Source: Sagittula stellata E-37
Lineage (GTDB): Bacteria > Pseudomonadota > Alphaproteobacteria > Rhodobacterales > Rhodobacteraceae
DNA: 64,000 nt
Assembly (NCBI RefSeq): GCF_039724765.1
Contig: NZ_CP155729.1
Location: 806,001 to 870,000, forward strand
Direction of reading: 5' to 3'
Below the pieces are notes generated by a model. The model did no database searches. It had not been told where the DNA came from and worked only from the letters and a program-made list of their open reading frames with translations. Positions 53,529-63,139 of this stretch are shown piece by piece; position 1 is the first letter of the stretch; every line of letters begins with the position of its first letter. Made by a program: the position numbers and the translations under genes.

Positions 53529-54418
53529 CCGCGCGGTGTGAGCGGCGGCAGGTCCGGTTGCCGGATCATGGAGCCGGAGCCGTGCTCGGTGAAAAGCTCA
53601 AGCAGGCAGGCATTGGGCACGCGACCGTCGACGATGACAACGGCCCGAACGCCTTCTTCCAGCGCCTTGAGGGCGGTCTCGGTCTTCGGGATCATGCCAC
53701 CGGCGATGACACCCTCGGACGTCAGTTTGCGAATGTCGTCTGGCACCAGCTCGGTCATCACCTCGCCGGAGTTGTCCTTCACCCCCGCAACGTCCGTCAG
53801 CAACAGCAGGCGATCCGCCTTGAGCGCGCCGGCTATCGCGCCCGCAGCAGTATCGCCGTTGACGTTGAAGGTTTCGAGTGGATCCATGCCGGTCGCGACA
53901 GGGGCCACCACGGGGATGATCCCGGCGGTAAAGAGGTCGCGCAACACCTGCACGTTCATCTCGATCGGGCGGCCGACGAAGCCCAGCTCCGGGTCGTCCG
54001 CCTCGCACACCATCAGGTCGTCGTCCTTGCCCGAAAGACCCACGGCGCGGCCGCCCTCGTCCATGATGGCCTGAACGATCCGCTTGTTCACAAGACCGGT
54101 CAGCACCATCTCGACCACCTCGACGGTGGCCTGGTCGGTGACACGCTTGCCGCGCACGAACTCGGACTTGATGTCCAGCTTTCGGAGCATTTCGTTGATC
54201 ATCGGGCCGCCGCCGTGCACCACGATGGGGTTCACGCCCACCTGGCGCATCAGCACGATGTCACGGGCGAATTCGGCCATCGCGTCGGCGTCGCCCATCG
54301 CATTGCCGCCGAACTTCACGACGACGATGGCGCCGGAATAACGCTGCATGTAAGGCAGCGCTTCGGAGAGGGTCCGGGCGGTCGCTTTCCAGTCTTTGTT
54401 CATGTTGCGCGGTCTCAT
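53525..54418 (-). CDS. argB: acetylglutamate kinase
   Basis: A 297-residue amino-acid kinase: [12 protein letters not shown] (nucleotide loop), [16 protein letters not shown], and [29 protein letters not shown]. It phosphorylates N-acetylglutamate, the committed step of arginine synthesis. I start at the ATG at 54418 because AAGGGA lies 9 nt upstream; the ATG at 54403 is the alternative, and the frame continues to 54565 without family similarity. First gene of argB-ferredoxin-sixA. Confidence 0.95.
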   Translation of the reverse strand: MRPRNMNKDWKATARTLSEALPYMQRYSGAIVVVKFGGNAMGDADAMAEFARDIVLMRQVGVNPIVVHGGGPMINEMLRKLDIKSEFVRGKRVTDQATVEVVEMVLTGLVNKRIVQAIMDEGGRAVGLSGKDDDLMVCEADDPELGFVGRPIEMNVQVLRDLFTAGIIPVVAPVATGMDPLETFNVNGDTAAGAIAGALKADRLLLLTDVAGVKDNSGEVMTELVPDDIRKLTSEGVIAGGMIPKTETALKALEEGVRAVVIVDGRVPNACLLELFTEHGSGSMIRQPDLPPLTPRG

Positions 54419-54597
54419 TTGGTCGTTCCCTTGGCATCTGCTGCGACAATGCCGCGCGCGGCGCCGGAATGCCAGTGGCTGTTGTGGCAAAGAAGGTCGT
54501 GCGCGTGGGCCGTCCAGCATCCCGTGGACAGGGCTTCCGGCTGACCGGTGCGATTCGGACGTCATGCGATCCGGGGCAGGGCGTCCGGCGTTGCCGC

Positions 54598-55248
54598 TCA
54601 GGTCAGTGTGGCGATGATGCTGCGCAGGGTCCCGATGCCGTCACCCTTCTCGCTGCTGGTCACGACGATCTCGGGGTATGCGGCAGGGTGCTTGGCCAGT
54701 TGTCCGCGTACCTGCTCAAGGATCTTGTCGTGCTCGGCACCCTTCACCTTGTCCGCCTTGGTCATCACGACCTGGAATGTCACGGCAGAGCGGTCGAGCA
54801 GGGTCATGATCTCGTTGTCGACGGCCTTCACCCCGTGGCGATGGTCGATCAGCACGAAGGCCCGGCGCAGCGACACCCGTCCGGCGAGGTATGCCTTCAG
54901 CAGGGCCTGCCACTTCGCCACCACGGCCACCGGCGCGTTGGCAAAGCCGTAGCCCGGCAGGTCCACGAGGTAACGTTCGCTGCCAAGCGTGAAGTAGTTG
55001 ATTTCCTGCGTGCGGCCCGGAGTGTTCGAGGCGCGGGCCAGCCCCTTGCGGCCGGTCAGCGCGTTGATAAGGCTGGACTTCCCGACGTTGGAGCGACCGG
55101 CAAAGCAGACCTCGGCGCGGTCGTCGGGTGGCAGGCCGTCCATGGCGACGACACCCTTGAGGAAGTCGACCTCGCCGACAAACAGCTTGCGCGCGGCCTC
55201 GCGGGCGGCGTCATCTGGTTCCTCGGCGAGGGGAAAGCGAAGTTCCAT
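54598..55248 (-). CDS. engB: ribosome biogenesis GTP-binding protein EngB/YsxC
   Basis: A 216-residue small GTPase: G1 [10 protein letters not shown]2 region [11 protein letters not shown]3 DLPGYGFA, G4 TKAD, G5 TSSEKGDG. It helps late 50S assembly. The ATG at 55248 shares one base with the MOSC stop (TGATG); a GTG at 55257 is the alternative. Downstream member of yidC-MOSC-engB. Confidence 0.95.
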   Translation of the reverse strand: MELRFPLAEEPDDAAREAARKLFVGEVDFLKGVVAMDGLPPDDRAEVCFAGRSNVGKSSLINALTGRKGLARASNTPGRTQEINYFTLGSERYLVDLPGYGFANAPVAVVAKWQALLKAYLAGRVSLRRAFVLIDHRHGVKAVDNEIMTLLDRSAVTFQVVMTKADKVKGAEHDKILEQVRGQLAKHPAAYPEIVVTSSEKGDGIGTLRSIIATLT

Positions 55249-55991
55249 CACAGGCACCGCACGTCGTCGCCGATGGCGATGCGACCGGGGCGGATGACCT
55301 CTGCGCGAACCGTGAAATCACGATGGCCCCAATGGTCGAGCGTGCCAAGCACGTCATGATCGCGGGCGCCCGTGTCGGGATTGTTGTGGGTGGCCAGACA
55401 GCGGGTCGTTCGTTCGCGGACATGCAGCACCGCCTCGCCGATCTGGACCTCGCGGTCCATCCAGTCGAACTCTTCCCACGGGGCGCCGCCGTCGATCCAC
55501 AGGTTGCCGCGCCAGCGGTGGATGGACAGCGGCTGCCCGACACGCTGCTCCACCGCGCGGTGCGACGACAGGTTGCCGATGGTGATCGACGGGAAATCGC
55601 CGTCGGTGAAACCTTGTGTCTGTCCGCGGATGACGCGGGCCGGTTGAGCGCGGTTCGGGGGGACAAAGCCTTGCGTCCAGTCGATCAGCCGCTCGCCTTC
55701 AGTGTCGGGATTGAACGTCAGGTCGGGGCGATCCGGATGCGAGAGGGTGACGATGCCCTGCTCTTCGTCCAGTCGGGCAGTGATCGCCGCCAAGAGCGGC
55801 GCCTTGGTGCCTATCGAGAAGTTGTTGTAGCGCACCCAGCGGCTGCCATCGGCGTCGCTGTGTTCGTGCGCAACGGCCCAGTTGCGATCCCACGGGAGCG
55901 TCTGACCGGCCGCAAGCTGCGTCTCGGTCAGGGCCTCGCGGCCATGGCTCTTGATCGGGAACCGCCAGATCTGGGTCAGTTGCGCCGTCAT
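55248..55991 (-). CDS. MOSC-domain protein
   Basis: A 247-residue protein with an N-terminal MOSC-N beta-barrel (IWRFPIKSHGREALTETQL) and a MOSC domain (FPSITIGNL, RWRGNLWIDGG, and the sulfur-carrier cysteine in RCLATHNNPDTG). MOSC proteins handle persulfide sulfur or act with molybdenum cofactor in N-hydroxylated-compound reduction. Its ATG overlaps the yidC stop. Placement between yidC and engB is a remembered Rhodobacterales arrangement. Confidence 0.88.
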   Translation of the reverse strand: MTAQLTQIWRFPIKSHGREALTETQLAAGQTLPWDRNWAVAHEHSDADGSRWVRYNNFSIGTKAPLLAAITARLDEEQGIVTLSHPDRPDLTFNPDTEGERLIDWTQGFVPPNRAQPARVIRGQTQGFTDGDFPSITIGNLSSHRAVEQRVGQPLSIHRWRGNLWIDGGAPWEEFDWMDREVQIGEAVLHVRERTTRCLATHNNPDTGARDHDVLGTLDHWGHRDFTVRAEVIRPGRIAIGDDVRCL

Positions 55992-57790
55992 TTCTTCGCT
56001 GCCGCCTCGTCCTTCTTGCCGCGCTTGAAGCTGCCCTTGATGTTGCCCAGCACGTTCGGGTGATAGCCGTGGCTGCGCATGATCAGGTACTGCTGCGTGA
56101 AGGTGATCGTGTTGTTGGTGATCCAGTAGACCACGAGTCCGGAGGCGAAACCGCCGAGCATGAACATGAACACCCACGGCATCCAGGCAAAGATCATCTG
56201 CTGGGTCGGATCTGCGGGGGCCGGGTTCAGTTTCTGCTGGAGCCACATGGAGATGCCGAGAAGGATCGGCAGGATGCCGATAAAGACCAGCGCCAGGATC
56301 GAACCCGCTTCGGGCGCGGCCCAGGGAAGCAGGCCGAACAAGTTGTACAACGAGGTCGGGTCGGGCGCGCTCAGGTCACGGAACGGACCGAAGAAGTTCG
56401 CGTGCCGGAGTTCCAGCGTGACGAAGATCACCTTGTAGAGCGAGAAGAAGATCGGGATCTGCAGAAGGATCGGCAGGCAGCCCGCGGCGGGGTTCACCTT
56501 TTCCTTCTTGTAGAGCGCCATCATCTCCTTCTGGAGCTTCTCGCGGTCGTCGCCCGCGCGCTCCTTCAGCTTCTCCATCTCGGGCTGCAATTCCTTCATC
56601 TTCGCCATGGAGGCATAGGACTTGTAGGCCAGCGGGAAGAGCAGGATCTTCAGCAGGATGGTCAGACCGATGATGGCGATGCCCATGTTGCCGATCACGC
56701 CGTGCAGCCAGTGCAGAACGGCAAAGATCGGCTTGGTCAGGAAGAAGAACCAGCCCCAGTCGATGCTGTCGATGAAGCGGTCGACGCCGTTCTTCTGGTA
56801 TTCCCGGATCGTTTCCCATTCCTTGGCGCCCGCAAAAAGCTTGCTGCTGACCTGCTGGGTCTCGCCGGGTGCGACGGTCATGGTCGGCATCCGCGCCGTG
56901 GTCTGATAGATGTCGTTGCTCTGGTTGTGGAACGTGCTGACCTTCGTACCCGGCTGGGTCGGGATCAGGGTGCTCATCCAGTAGTGGTCGGTGAAACCGG
57001 TCCACCCGGCGGTTTCCATCGTGACGTCCTGATGCTGCCCGGCGGTCTGGAAATCGTCATAGTCGGTTTCCGTCAGTTCGCCGTCGATCATGGAGATTCC
57101 GCCTTCGTGGAGAATAAAGAACTTCTTCACGTTTTGCGGTTCGCCGTGGCGCGCCAGAACGCCGTAGGGCGCAAGCGAGACGGATGCGTCGCTGGCGTTT
57201 TCGATGGTCTGGGTAACGGTGAACATGTAGTTTTCGTCGACCGCGATGGTGCGGCGGAAGATCAGGCCCGACGGGCTGTCCCACCGGAGCGTCACAGGGG
57301 TCTCGGTGGTCAGGGTCTCACCGGTCTCGACACTCCAGGGTGTGTTGGCGCCTGGCACCTCGTCCATCGAAAGGCCGCCGCCGGGGGCCCAGCCGTACAA
57401 GGTGTAGTAGGCGTCGCTGGATCCGACCCGATGGAAGACCTGCACGATTTCGTCGCTGTCGAGCGACACGGTGTAGTCCTTGAGGCGCAGATCGTCGAGG
57501 CGCCCGCCGGTCAGCGAGATCGAGCCTTCGAGGCGCGCGGTGTCCAGCGGCAGGCGCGGTGCGTCGTCAACTGCATCGACCGGCTCTCCGGCCGGGGCCG
57601 CGGCTTCTGTTCCGGGAGCCGCTTCGGGGACTGCGGCCACGCCTGTTGCCGGATCGGCAGTTTGCGACACCTCGGCCGGAGCGTTGGGGTCCTCGACCGG
57701 GTCCTGCGGTGGGAAGAGAATGAACCATACGAGGATGACAACGAAGCTGAGCGCCGTTGCCAGGAATAGGTTCTTGTTCTGTTCATCCAT
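55988..57790 (-). CDS. yidC: membrane protein insertase YidC
   Basis: A 600-residue YidC of the Gram-negative type: one N-terminal helix (NLFLATALSFVVILVWFIL), a Pro/Ala-rich linker, a large periplasmic domain (about 75-340), then the five-helix insertase core with the hydrophilic-groove region (YKSYASMAKMKELQPEMEKLKE), and GCLPILLQIPIFFSLYKVI. The C-terminus is basic. Start at the ATG at 57790; a GTG at 57811 is also in frame. First gene of yidC-MOSC-engB. Confidence 0.97.
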   Translation of the reverse strand: MDEQNKNLFLATALSFVVILVWFILFPPQDPVEDPNAPAEVSQTADPATGVAAVPEAAPGTEAAAPAGEPVDAVDDAPRLPLDTARLEGSISLTGGRLDDLRLKDYTVSLDSDEIVQVFHRVGSSDAYYTLYGWAPGGGLSMDEVPGANTPWSVETGETLTTETPVTLRWDSPSGLIFRRTIAVDENYMFTVTQTIENASDASVSLAPYGVLARHGEPQNVKKFFILHEGGISMIDGELTETDYDDFQTAGQHQDVTMETAGWTGFTDHYWMSTLIPTQPGTKVSTFHNQSNDIYQTTARMPTMTVAPGETQQVSSKLFAGAKEWETIREYQKNGVDRFIDSIDWGWFFFLTKPIFAVLHWLHGVIGNMGIAIIGLTILLKILLFPLAYKSYASMAKMKELQPEMEKLKERAGDDREKLQKEMMALYKKEKVNPAAGCLPILLQIPIFFSLYKVIFVTLELRHANFFGPFRDLSAPDPTSLYNLFGLLPWAAPEAGSILALVFIGILPILLGISMWLQQKLNPAPADPTQQMIFAWMPWVFMFMLGGFASGLVVYWITNNTITFTQQYLIMRSHGYHPNVLGNIKGSFKRGKKDEAAAKK

Positions 57791-57926
57791 CGGGGGGGCC
57801 TGCCTTTCCACTTGAAAGTCACCGCCGGGTTCAATCGTCCCCGGCCTGAAAGGTCAAGCGGATTCCGGTCATATATGCGAGATGCGGCCCATGGTAACGG
57901 GGAGGCGCGGTTTACCGTGCTTCGGC

Positions 57927-59471
57927 CTAGCCGGAACTGCGGCCCAGCCGCTGTGCACCGGCGATGCGCTCGTCATGCTGGTGCGCCCAGTCGGCGATCT
58001 GGTCGGCAGGCATCGGGCGGGCGATGCCGAATCCCTGGACATGGTCGCAGCCCAACTGCGCGATCAGGGCATGCTCTCCCACGCTTTCCACGCCTTCGGC
58101 CAGCGTTTCGAGCCCCAGCCGGTCCGCCATGCCTAGGATAGCGGCCAACATGCGATGCTGGTCCTCGTCCCGGTCGATGCGCGTGACGAAACTGCGGTCG
58201 ATCTTCAATCGGTGCACCTTGAACCGGCGCAGCGAAGTGATGGAGGCGTGACCCGTACCGAAGTCGTCGAGGTCGATCTGGCAGCCGAGCTTGCCGAGTT
58301 CCACGATGTTGCGGGCGACGATGCCCTCGGGGGAACTGGCGATCACGGTTTCCAGCACCTCGATCCCAAGGCGTTCGGGCGTCAGCCCGAAGCGGTCCAG
58401 CTCCCATTGGATGCGTTCCACCAGTCGGGGGTCGCGCAGCTCCTGATCGGAGAAATTCACACTGACACGGGGGATTTCCAGTCCGGCGGAGTCCCAGCTG
58501 CGCAACGCGGTCAGCGAGTGTTGCAGGATGACTTCGGACAGGCGGTCCATTCGGCCCGCGTCCTCAAGGACGCGGAGGAACTGCGCCGGAGGGACGATGC
58601 CGCGTGTGGGGTGGAGCCATCGCGCCAGTGCCTCCACCCCGCTGATCTGTCCGGTGGACGTGCAAAGCTGTGGCTGGAACCATGGCTGGATCTGTCCTGC
58701 GGCAAGGGCGCGGTCCACCTCCGACTTGAGAGTCTTCTGTTCGGTATGCGCGAGCCGCATGTGTTCCGACCAGGCGCGGATAGCGGATGGTCCGTTGGCG
58801 ATCGCCTCTGCCAAAGCGATCTGAGCGGCTTCCAGAAGTTGCGCGCCTTTGGCGTCGGAGGGCAGGCGGGGGCTGCCGCAAAACCCGACCGAGGCGGACA
58901 GGTAGCGCATCGAATTCTCGATTGCCGCAGGTTCCTCCAGCGCGTTCTGGATGCGGGTCGCCAGTTGCAGCAACGCTTCCAGGTCGAGCCTGAGCGAGGG
59001 GCCGAGCAGGATGAGAAACCGGTTGTCGCCCATGCGTACGGCGGTGTCGTCGCGGCGTAGGGCATTGCGCAGCCGCGACAGTGACAGGTCGCGCAACGTG
59101 TCTGCCGTCGTGTCGCCTGGCGGAAGGGAAGCCTCCTCAAGCCCGGCGAGTTCCACGATGATGCAGGCCGTGGCGAGATTGGCGGCCACCGCGCGATCCA
59201 ATGCCTGCTGAGCGAGGGCGCGGGACGTGTCCGCATCCGCGAGTTTGCCCTTTCGTGTTGCAGTGTCCCCAGTCGCTTCGGGGGGCGCGCCGTTGGCAAA
59301 CACGTAGAGCACGGGGGCGCAGAGCGCGGTCAGAATCAGGAGGGGTTCGCCCCCCAGCCAGAAGGCGGTCAGCACGCCGGCGGGCAGGAATGCGAGGACC
59401 TGCGGCCCATGAAGGCCACGGCGCAGGAGAGTCCGAAGTTCGCCGAGGGTCTTGTCGAAGGAAACCTTCAT
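57927..59471 (-). CDS. EAL cyclic-di-GMP phosphodiesterase with a degenerate GGDEF domain
   Basis: A 514-residue protein. Two hydrophobic segments (about 24-60) anchor it. A GGDEF-like domain (about 85-240) has lost the signature (RMGDNR in its place), so it should not make c-di-GMP. The EAL domain (about 250-500) is intact: EALAR (280-284), NFSDQEL, EVLETV, DDFGTGHAS (402-410), LKIDRSFV and AEGVES. It likely hydrolyses c-di-GMP to pGpG. It lies between ttcA and yidC on the same strand, with gaps that leave co-transcription open. Confidence 0.92.
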   Translation of the reverse strand: MKVSFDKTLGELRTLLRRGLHGPQVLAFLPAGVLTAFWLGGEPLLILTALCAPVLYVFANGAPPEATGDTATRKGKLADADTSRALAQQALDRAVAANLATACIIVELAGLEEASLPPGDTTADTLRDLSLSRLRNALRRDDTAVRMGDNRFLILLGPSLRLDLEALLQLATRIQNALEEPAAIENSMRYLSASVGFCGSPRLPSDAKGAQLLEAAQIALAEAIANGPSAIRAWSEHMRLAHTEQKTLKSEVDRALAAGQIQPWFQPQLCTSTGQISGVEALARWLHPTRGIVPPAQFLRVLEDAGRMDRLSEVILQHSLTALRSWDSAGLEIPRVSVNFSDQELRDPRLVERIQWELDRFGLTPERLGIEVLETVIASSPEGIVARNIVELGKLGCQIDLDDFGTGHASITSLRRFKVHRLKIDRSFVTRIDRDEDQHRMLAAILGMADRLGLETLAEGVESVGEHALIAQLGCDHVQGFGIARPMPADQIADWAHQHDERIAGAQRLGRSSG

Positions 59472-59540
59472 CTCTGCCCGTCCCTTTCCATTCGCAAGGG
59501 ACCCTAAAAGCCGGGAGTAACCCGCACCTTAACGCAAAGA

Positions 59541-60392
59541 TCAGAAGTCGCTCGAATTGCTTGTTTTGTCCCCGATATCCAGCCCTGCGAAATCGAAAAG
59601 CTTCGGGTCGAGCATGTGTGACGGCCGGACGTTTGTCAGCGCCTTGAACATGACCTGCCGCCGTCCGGGGCTGTTTCGTTCCCAGCCATCGAGAATCTGT
59701 TTGACCTGCTGACGTTGCAGGCCGTCCTGACTGCCGCAGAGATCGCAGGGAATGATCGGATAATTCATGTCGCGTGCGAACTTGTCGCAATCGGCCTCGG
59801 CGACGTGCGCAAGCGGACGGTACAGGAACAGATCGCCCTCTTCGTTCACCAGTTTCGGCGGCATGGTCGCAAGGCGGCCGCCGTGAAACAGGTTCATGAA
59901 GAAGGTTTCCAGGATGTCATCGCGATGGTGCCCCAGCACGACGGCAGAGCAGCCCTCTTCGCGTGCGATCCGGTAAAGATGGCCGCGCCGCAGCCGGGAG
60001 CAGAGCGCGCAGTAGGTCCTGCCCTGAGGTACTTTGTCCATCACGATGGAATAGGTGTTCTGGTACTCGATCCGGTGCGGAACCTGCATCTTTTCAAGGA
60101 ACTCGGGCAGAACGGTCGCCGGAAAACCGGGTTGGCCCTGATCGAGATTGCAGGCCAGCAGTTCGACGGGAAGCAGCCCGCGCCACTTCAGTTCGTGAAG
60201 AATGGCAAGCAGGGTGTAGCTGTCCTTGCCGCCGGACAGGCAGACAAGCCAGCGCGCGCCTTCCTGCACCATGCCGTACTGATCCACCGCCTCGCGCACG
60301 TTCTGCACTAGCCGTTTGCGGAGTTTCTTGAACTCCGTCGTCTTTGGGGCCCCGTAAAAGAGCGGGTGGATTTCGTCGTTATCGTCGAGCAT
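59541..60392 (-). CDS. ttcA: tRNA 2-thiocytidine synthetase TtcA
   Basis: A 283-residue PP-loop enzyme: SGGKDS at 53-58, CxxC in TYCALCSRL and a further pair in IPCDLCGSQ that supplies the third ligand of the 4Fe-4S cluster. It thiolates C32 of certain tRNAs in the cytoplasm. The ATG at 60392 is the only good start. Confidence 0.95.
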   Translation of the reverse strand: MLDDNDEIHPLFYGAPKTTEFKKLRKRLVQNVREAVDQYGMVQEGARWLVCLSGGKDSYTLLAILHELKWRGLLPVELLACNLDQGQPGFPATVLPEFLEKMQVPHRIEYQNTYSIVMDKVPQGRTYCALCSRLRRGHLYRIAREEGCSAVVLGHHRDDILETFFMNLFHGGRLATMPPKLVNEEGDLFLYRPLAHVAEADCDKFARDMNYPIIPCDLCGSQDGLQRQQVKQILDGWERNSPGRRQVMFKALTNVRPSHMLDPKLFDFAGLDIGDKTSNSSDF

Positions 60393-60494
60393 GGCGGCGG
60401 CTTAGCCGTTCGCATGCCGCCGCGCAATGGTGGTGCGCGTGGCATGCGCCGCGACAGCGCGGTTCCGCGCGGCTTTGCGGCCGCGCGGCCCCTG

Positions 60495-60737
60495 TCAGAA
60501 CAGCCCCGCGGTTGGCGGCAGGTTGGCCCGCAGTTTGCGCGGCTGGGGCGGCAGGCCAAGGTCGCGCCGCAGATGTGTCGGCAGTTCGTGGGTGTAGATG
60601 GGCGGAGGCCGCCGTCTCCGACGCTGGCGGGACAGCAGTGCGAAAAGCACGGCGCGCAAGACCGGCAGTGCCCCATGCCGGGTGACAAGTGTGTTGATTT
60701 CGCCGCGAACGGGCGACGGATTCGGAATCGTGATCAT
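60495..60737 (-). CDS. small basic protein with a DUF1127-like end
   Basis: An 80-residue protein: hydrophobic helix (LPVLRAVLFALL), an Arg-rich stretch (SRQRRRRRPPP), then YTHELPTHLRRDLGLPP. The last block resembles the L-x-x-H-LRRDLGL pattern of DUF1127 proteins, which in alphaproteobacteria are small RNA-linked or phosphate/stress factors. Start at the ATG at 60737 (GGGA upstream); a TTG at 60749 is in frame. Confidence 0.65.
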   Translation of the reverse strand: MITIPNPSPVRGEINTLVTRHGALPVLRAVLFALLSRQRRRRRPPPIYTHELPTHLRRDLGLPPQPRKLRANLPPTAGLF

Positions 60738-60883
60738 AAGATTTCCCAAGGCTCAGATGCCAAGGGCTCCTGCTTGAAGAAAGGACCGCGCCGGGCGCCG
60801 GAACATGCGAAATGCGCGCAGCCGGGGTGGAGCGGTTTATGGATGTTTGATGAAAGTGTGCCTCTGGTCAGAGGCGCGGAGCG

Positions 60884-60967
60884 TTACGCGGCGCGGCGAA
60901 TGCCTGCGGATCGTAGGCCCCATGCATTCATCCCGAAGGCGAAACGGTGCGCATTTGGCGTTGTCAT
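60884..60967 (-). CDS. possible 27-residue protein
   Basis: MTTPNAHRFAFGMNAWGLRSA plus a short basic end. The case for translation is the Shine-Dalgarno: GAAGGAG lies 6 nt before the ATG, as good as any ribosomal gene here. It sits between yidD and the DUF1127-like gene, in a 360-bp stretch with nothing else. Not recognised. Confidence 0.45.
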   Translation of the reverse strand: MTTPNAHRFAFGMNAWGLRSAGIRRAA

Positions 60968-61095
60968 AATGCACTCCTTCTCTGTCGGGTTGATGTGCGC
61001 GTTCCTGTTAGCAGGACACGCTGAAAAGTGGAGAGAAGTTTCCGGCCGCTGGCGAATGTTCGTATCGCTGTGGCCGACCGGCATCAGGTGGCCGC

Positions 61096-61317
61096 TCAGT
61101 CAGGTACGTTGTCTATTCCTGATCCGCCCCATGGGTGACACCGCCCAATGCGCCGTATGGCAAGCCACGCGCCCTTGAGCGCCCCGTGCTTTTCAAGCGC
61201 TTCCATCGCGTAGGCAGAGCATGTGGGATGGTAACGGCAGCCATGGCCGACCCAGGGCGACCCCACCAACCGGTAGGCGCGGACGGGGAGTGACACCAGC
61301 CAGGCGGCGGGGGTCAT
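61096..61317 (-). CDS. yidD: membrane protein insertion efficiency factor YidD
   Basis: A 73-residue amphipathic protein with the family core [35 protein letters not shown] and CHPWGGSG. YidD assists YidC-dependent insertion at the inner membrane. Its ATG overlaps the rnpA stop as ATGA. Confidence 0.95.
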   Translation of the reverse strand: MTPAAWLVSLPVRAYRLVGSPWVGHGCRYHPTCSAYAMEALEKHGALKGAWLAIRRIGRCHPWGGSGIDNVPD

Positions 61318-61721
61318 TCTCGCCCACCGTGCAGGACGGCCAGCGCTTTGCCGAGATCGTCTTGCAGCAGGTCGAAGGGGCGGTTGGCAGTCTTTTCGGC
61401 GCGGCCGATCAGGACATAGTCGTGGTCGGGGCGCACACGTCCGGGCATCACGAGGCGGGCAATTTCGCGCAGGCGGCGCTTTGCCCGGTTGCGGGCGACG
61501 GCGTTGCCCACCTTCTTCGAGCAGGTGAACCCCACCCGGGGGCCCTCGGCTTCTCCAGGCTGGCGCTTGCGGGCCTGAAGAAGGAAACCTTCGCAAGGAA
61601 CGCGCCGGGCGCGTGCCGCCTTCAGGAAATCCGGCCGTTGCTTGATGACGGTCAACGGCAACAAAGCCGCCTCGGATTCAACCGGGGCGGCTTTGGAAGG
61701 CGCCATAACGGCGCCAGCCAT
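61314..61721 (-). CDS. rnpA: ribonuclease P protein component
   Basis: A 135-residue RnpA with the RNR motif ([17 protein letters not shown]) and FTCSKKVG. It pairs with the RNase P RNA to mature tRNA 5' ends. The ATG at 61721 has AAGGACGAC upstream; 61706 is possible. It follows rpmH by 20 bp. Confidence 0.93.
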   Translation of the reverse strand: MAGAVMAPSKAAPVESEAALLPLTVIKQRPDFLKAARARRVPCEGFLLQARKRQPGEAEGPRVGFTCSKKVGNAVARNRAKRRLREIARLVMPGRVRPDHDYVLIGRAEKTANRPFDLLQDDLGKALAVLHGGRE

Positions 61722-61741
61722 GTCGTCCTTGCGCGTCAGGC

Positions 61742-61876
61742 TCAGGCGCAGAGGTTCTTGCGGCCACGCGCGCGGCGGGCGTTCAGAATCTTGCGGCCGG
61801 CTTTCGTTGCCATACGGGCACGGAAGCCGTGGCGGCGCTTGCGGACGAGGTTGGACGGTTGAAAGGTGCGTTTCAT
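61742..61876 (-). CDS. rpmH: 50S ribosomal protein L34
   Basis: A 44-residue L34: [20 protein letters not shown], then [19 protein letters not shown]. Too short for an automatic frame list but unmistakable. First gene of rpmH-rnpA-yidD, with a consensus promoter about 70 bp upstream. Confidence 0.97.
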   Translation of the reverse strand: MKRTFQPSNLVRKRRHGFRARMATKAGRKILNARRARGRKNLCA

Positions 61877-61947
61877 CGCGGCTACTCCGGTTCATTGGCA
61901 GGCGAGAAGACAATGCGAGTCGCCCGCCAGGGACGTTGGAAGCCCTG

Positions 61948-61976
61948 CCTATAGGGAAGAGGGCTTCGCTTGTCAA
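61948..61976 (-). promoter_or_regulatory. sigma70 promoter of rpmH-rnpA-yidD
   Basis: Minus strand TTGACA (61976-61971), 17-bp spacer, TATAGG (61953-61948): the best housekeeping promoter in the window. Predicted start near 61940. The remaining part of 61877-62271 shows no gene or further signal. Confidence 0.85.
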
Positions 61977-62271
61977 ACACCTGTTCAGAAACTTCTGCGA
62001 GGTCGTTCCGGCGCGGGGACAAGCCGCGATGCAACGCTGCGACCGCCGCCGTTGTGAGCGATTCCAACCTGTTGCGCAAGCGGCATCGCGGCTTCTCCGT
62101 TTGTTACAGGGCGCCGCGTCCGCGGAGCGCCAATGTTTCAGAACCGGCGTGCCGCGACTGCGTTTCTCACGTTTCGGCGTCATCGAGATCAAGCGGGTGT
62201 GAGAACCCTGTTTCCGGGGAGGCATCCGCCGCATCTTTGGGGCAGGATGGCCGCACAATAAGGACAGGACG

Positions 62272-63009
62272 ATGAGCGAGATGACAGACCCGAGGGGCCG
62301 CGCGGCCGGACTGAAGCGGCACCTTCCTCTGATCCTGATCGCATCGGTGGCGCTGATCGGTGTCTTCACGCTGCGCGACACGCTGAGTTTCGAGACGCTG
62401 GCCGACAACCGTGAAGCGCTGATCGCATTGAGAAACGATCATTTCGTCCTGATCGCCGCTGCCTTCGTGCTGATCTACGTGGCTATCGTCGCCTTTTCCT
62501 TGCCGGGCGCCGCAGTGGCGTCGATCACCGGGGGGTTCCTGTTCGGGCTTTTGGGCGGCACTATTCTGAACGTGGCCGCCGCCACCACGGGGGCCTGCCT
62601 GATCTTCCTTGCTGCGCGGGCCGGGCTGGGCGAGATGCTGTCGGCGAAGATGGACGCATCGGAGGGACGGCTTGCAAAGCTGCGCGACGGTTTGCGCGAA
62701 AACGAGATCAGCGTGCTTTTCCTGTTGCGGCTCGTGCCCGCCGTGCCCTTCTTCGTCGCAAACCTCTTGCCGGCACTGGTCGGAGTACGTTTCCGCAACT
62801 ACTTGATAACGACCGCATTGGGCATCGTTCCGGGCGCCATCGTTTTCACTTGGATCGGCGTTGGCGTCGGAGAGGTCTTCGACCGGGGCGAGACGCCGGA
62901 CCTTTCGCTTCTGTGGGAGCCGCACGTGATCGGCCCGATCCTTGCGCTCTGCGCGCTCGCGGCCCTGCCGATGATTATCAAGGCGGTGCGTGGCAAGCGC
63001 GAGATCTGA
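62272..63009 (+). CDS. TVP38/TMEM64 family membrane protein
   Basis: A 245-residue polytopic protein of the DedA-related VTT family: ALPGAAVASITGGFLFG-type motif (FSLPGAAVASITGGFLFGLLGGTILNV), then RLVPAVPFFVANLLPALVGVRFRNYLITTALGIVPGAIVF. Members are thought to be membrane lipid or ion transporters. The next gene, 130 bp on, encodes a mercuric-reductase-like flavoprotein; in other bacteria I recall the two domains fused, which supports joint function. Confidence 0.9.
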   Translation: MSEMTDPRGRAAGLKRHLPLILIASVALIGVFTLRDTLSFETLADNREALIALRNDHFVLIAAAFVLIYVAIVAFSLPGAAVASITGGFLFGLLGGTILNVAAATTGACLIFLAARAGLGEMLSAKMDASEGRLAKLRDGLRENEISVLFLLRLVPAVPFFVANLLPALVGVRFRNYLITTALGIVPGAIVFTWIGVGVGEVFDRGETPDLSLLWEPHVIGPILALCALAALPMIIKAVRGKREI

Positions 63010-63139
63010 GCTGCCGACCCGGTGCGACGGGACCTCGCGGAGTGTTTTCGTTTTCTCCGCCCATACACCCGATACCTTGCGGATGATCCGTCACCCCACG
63101 CAGACAATCGCCATCATGACCCGAGAAGGCACCTGACCC

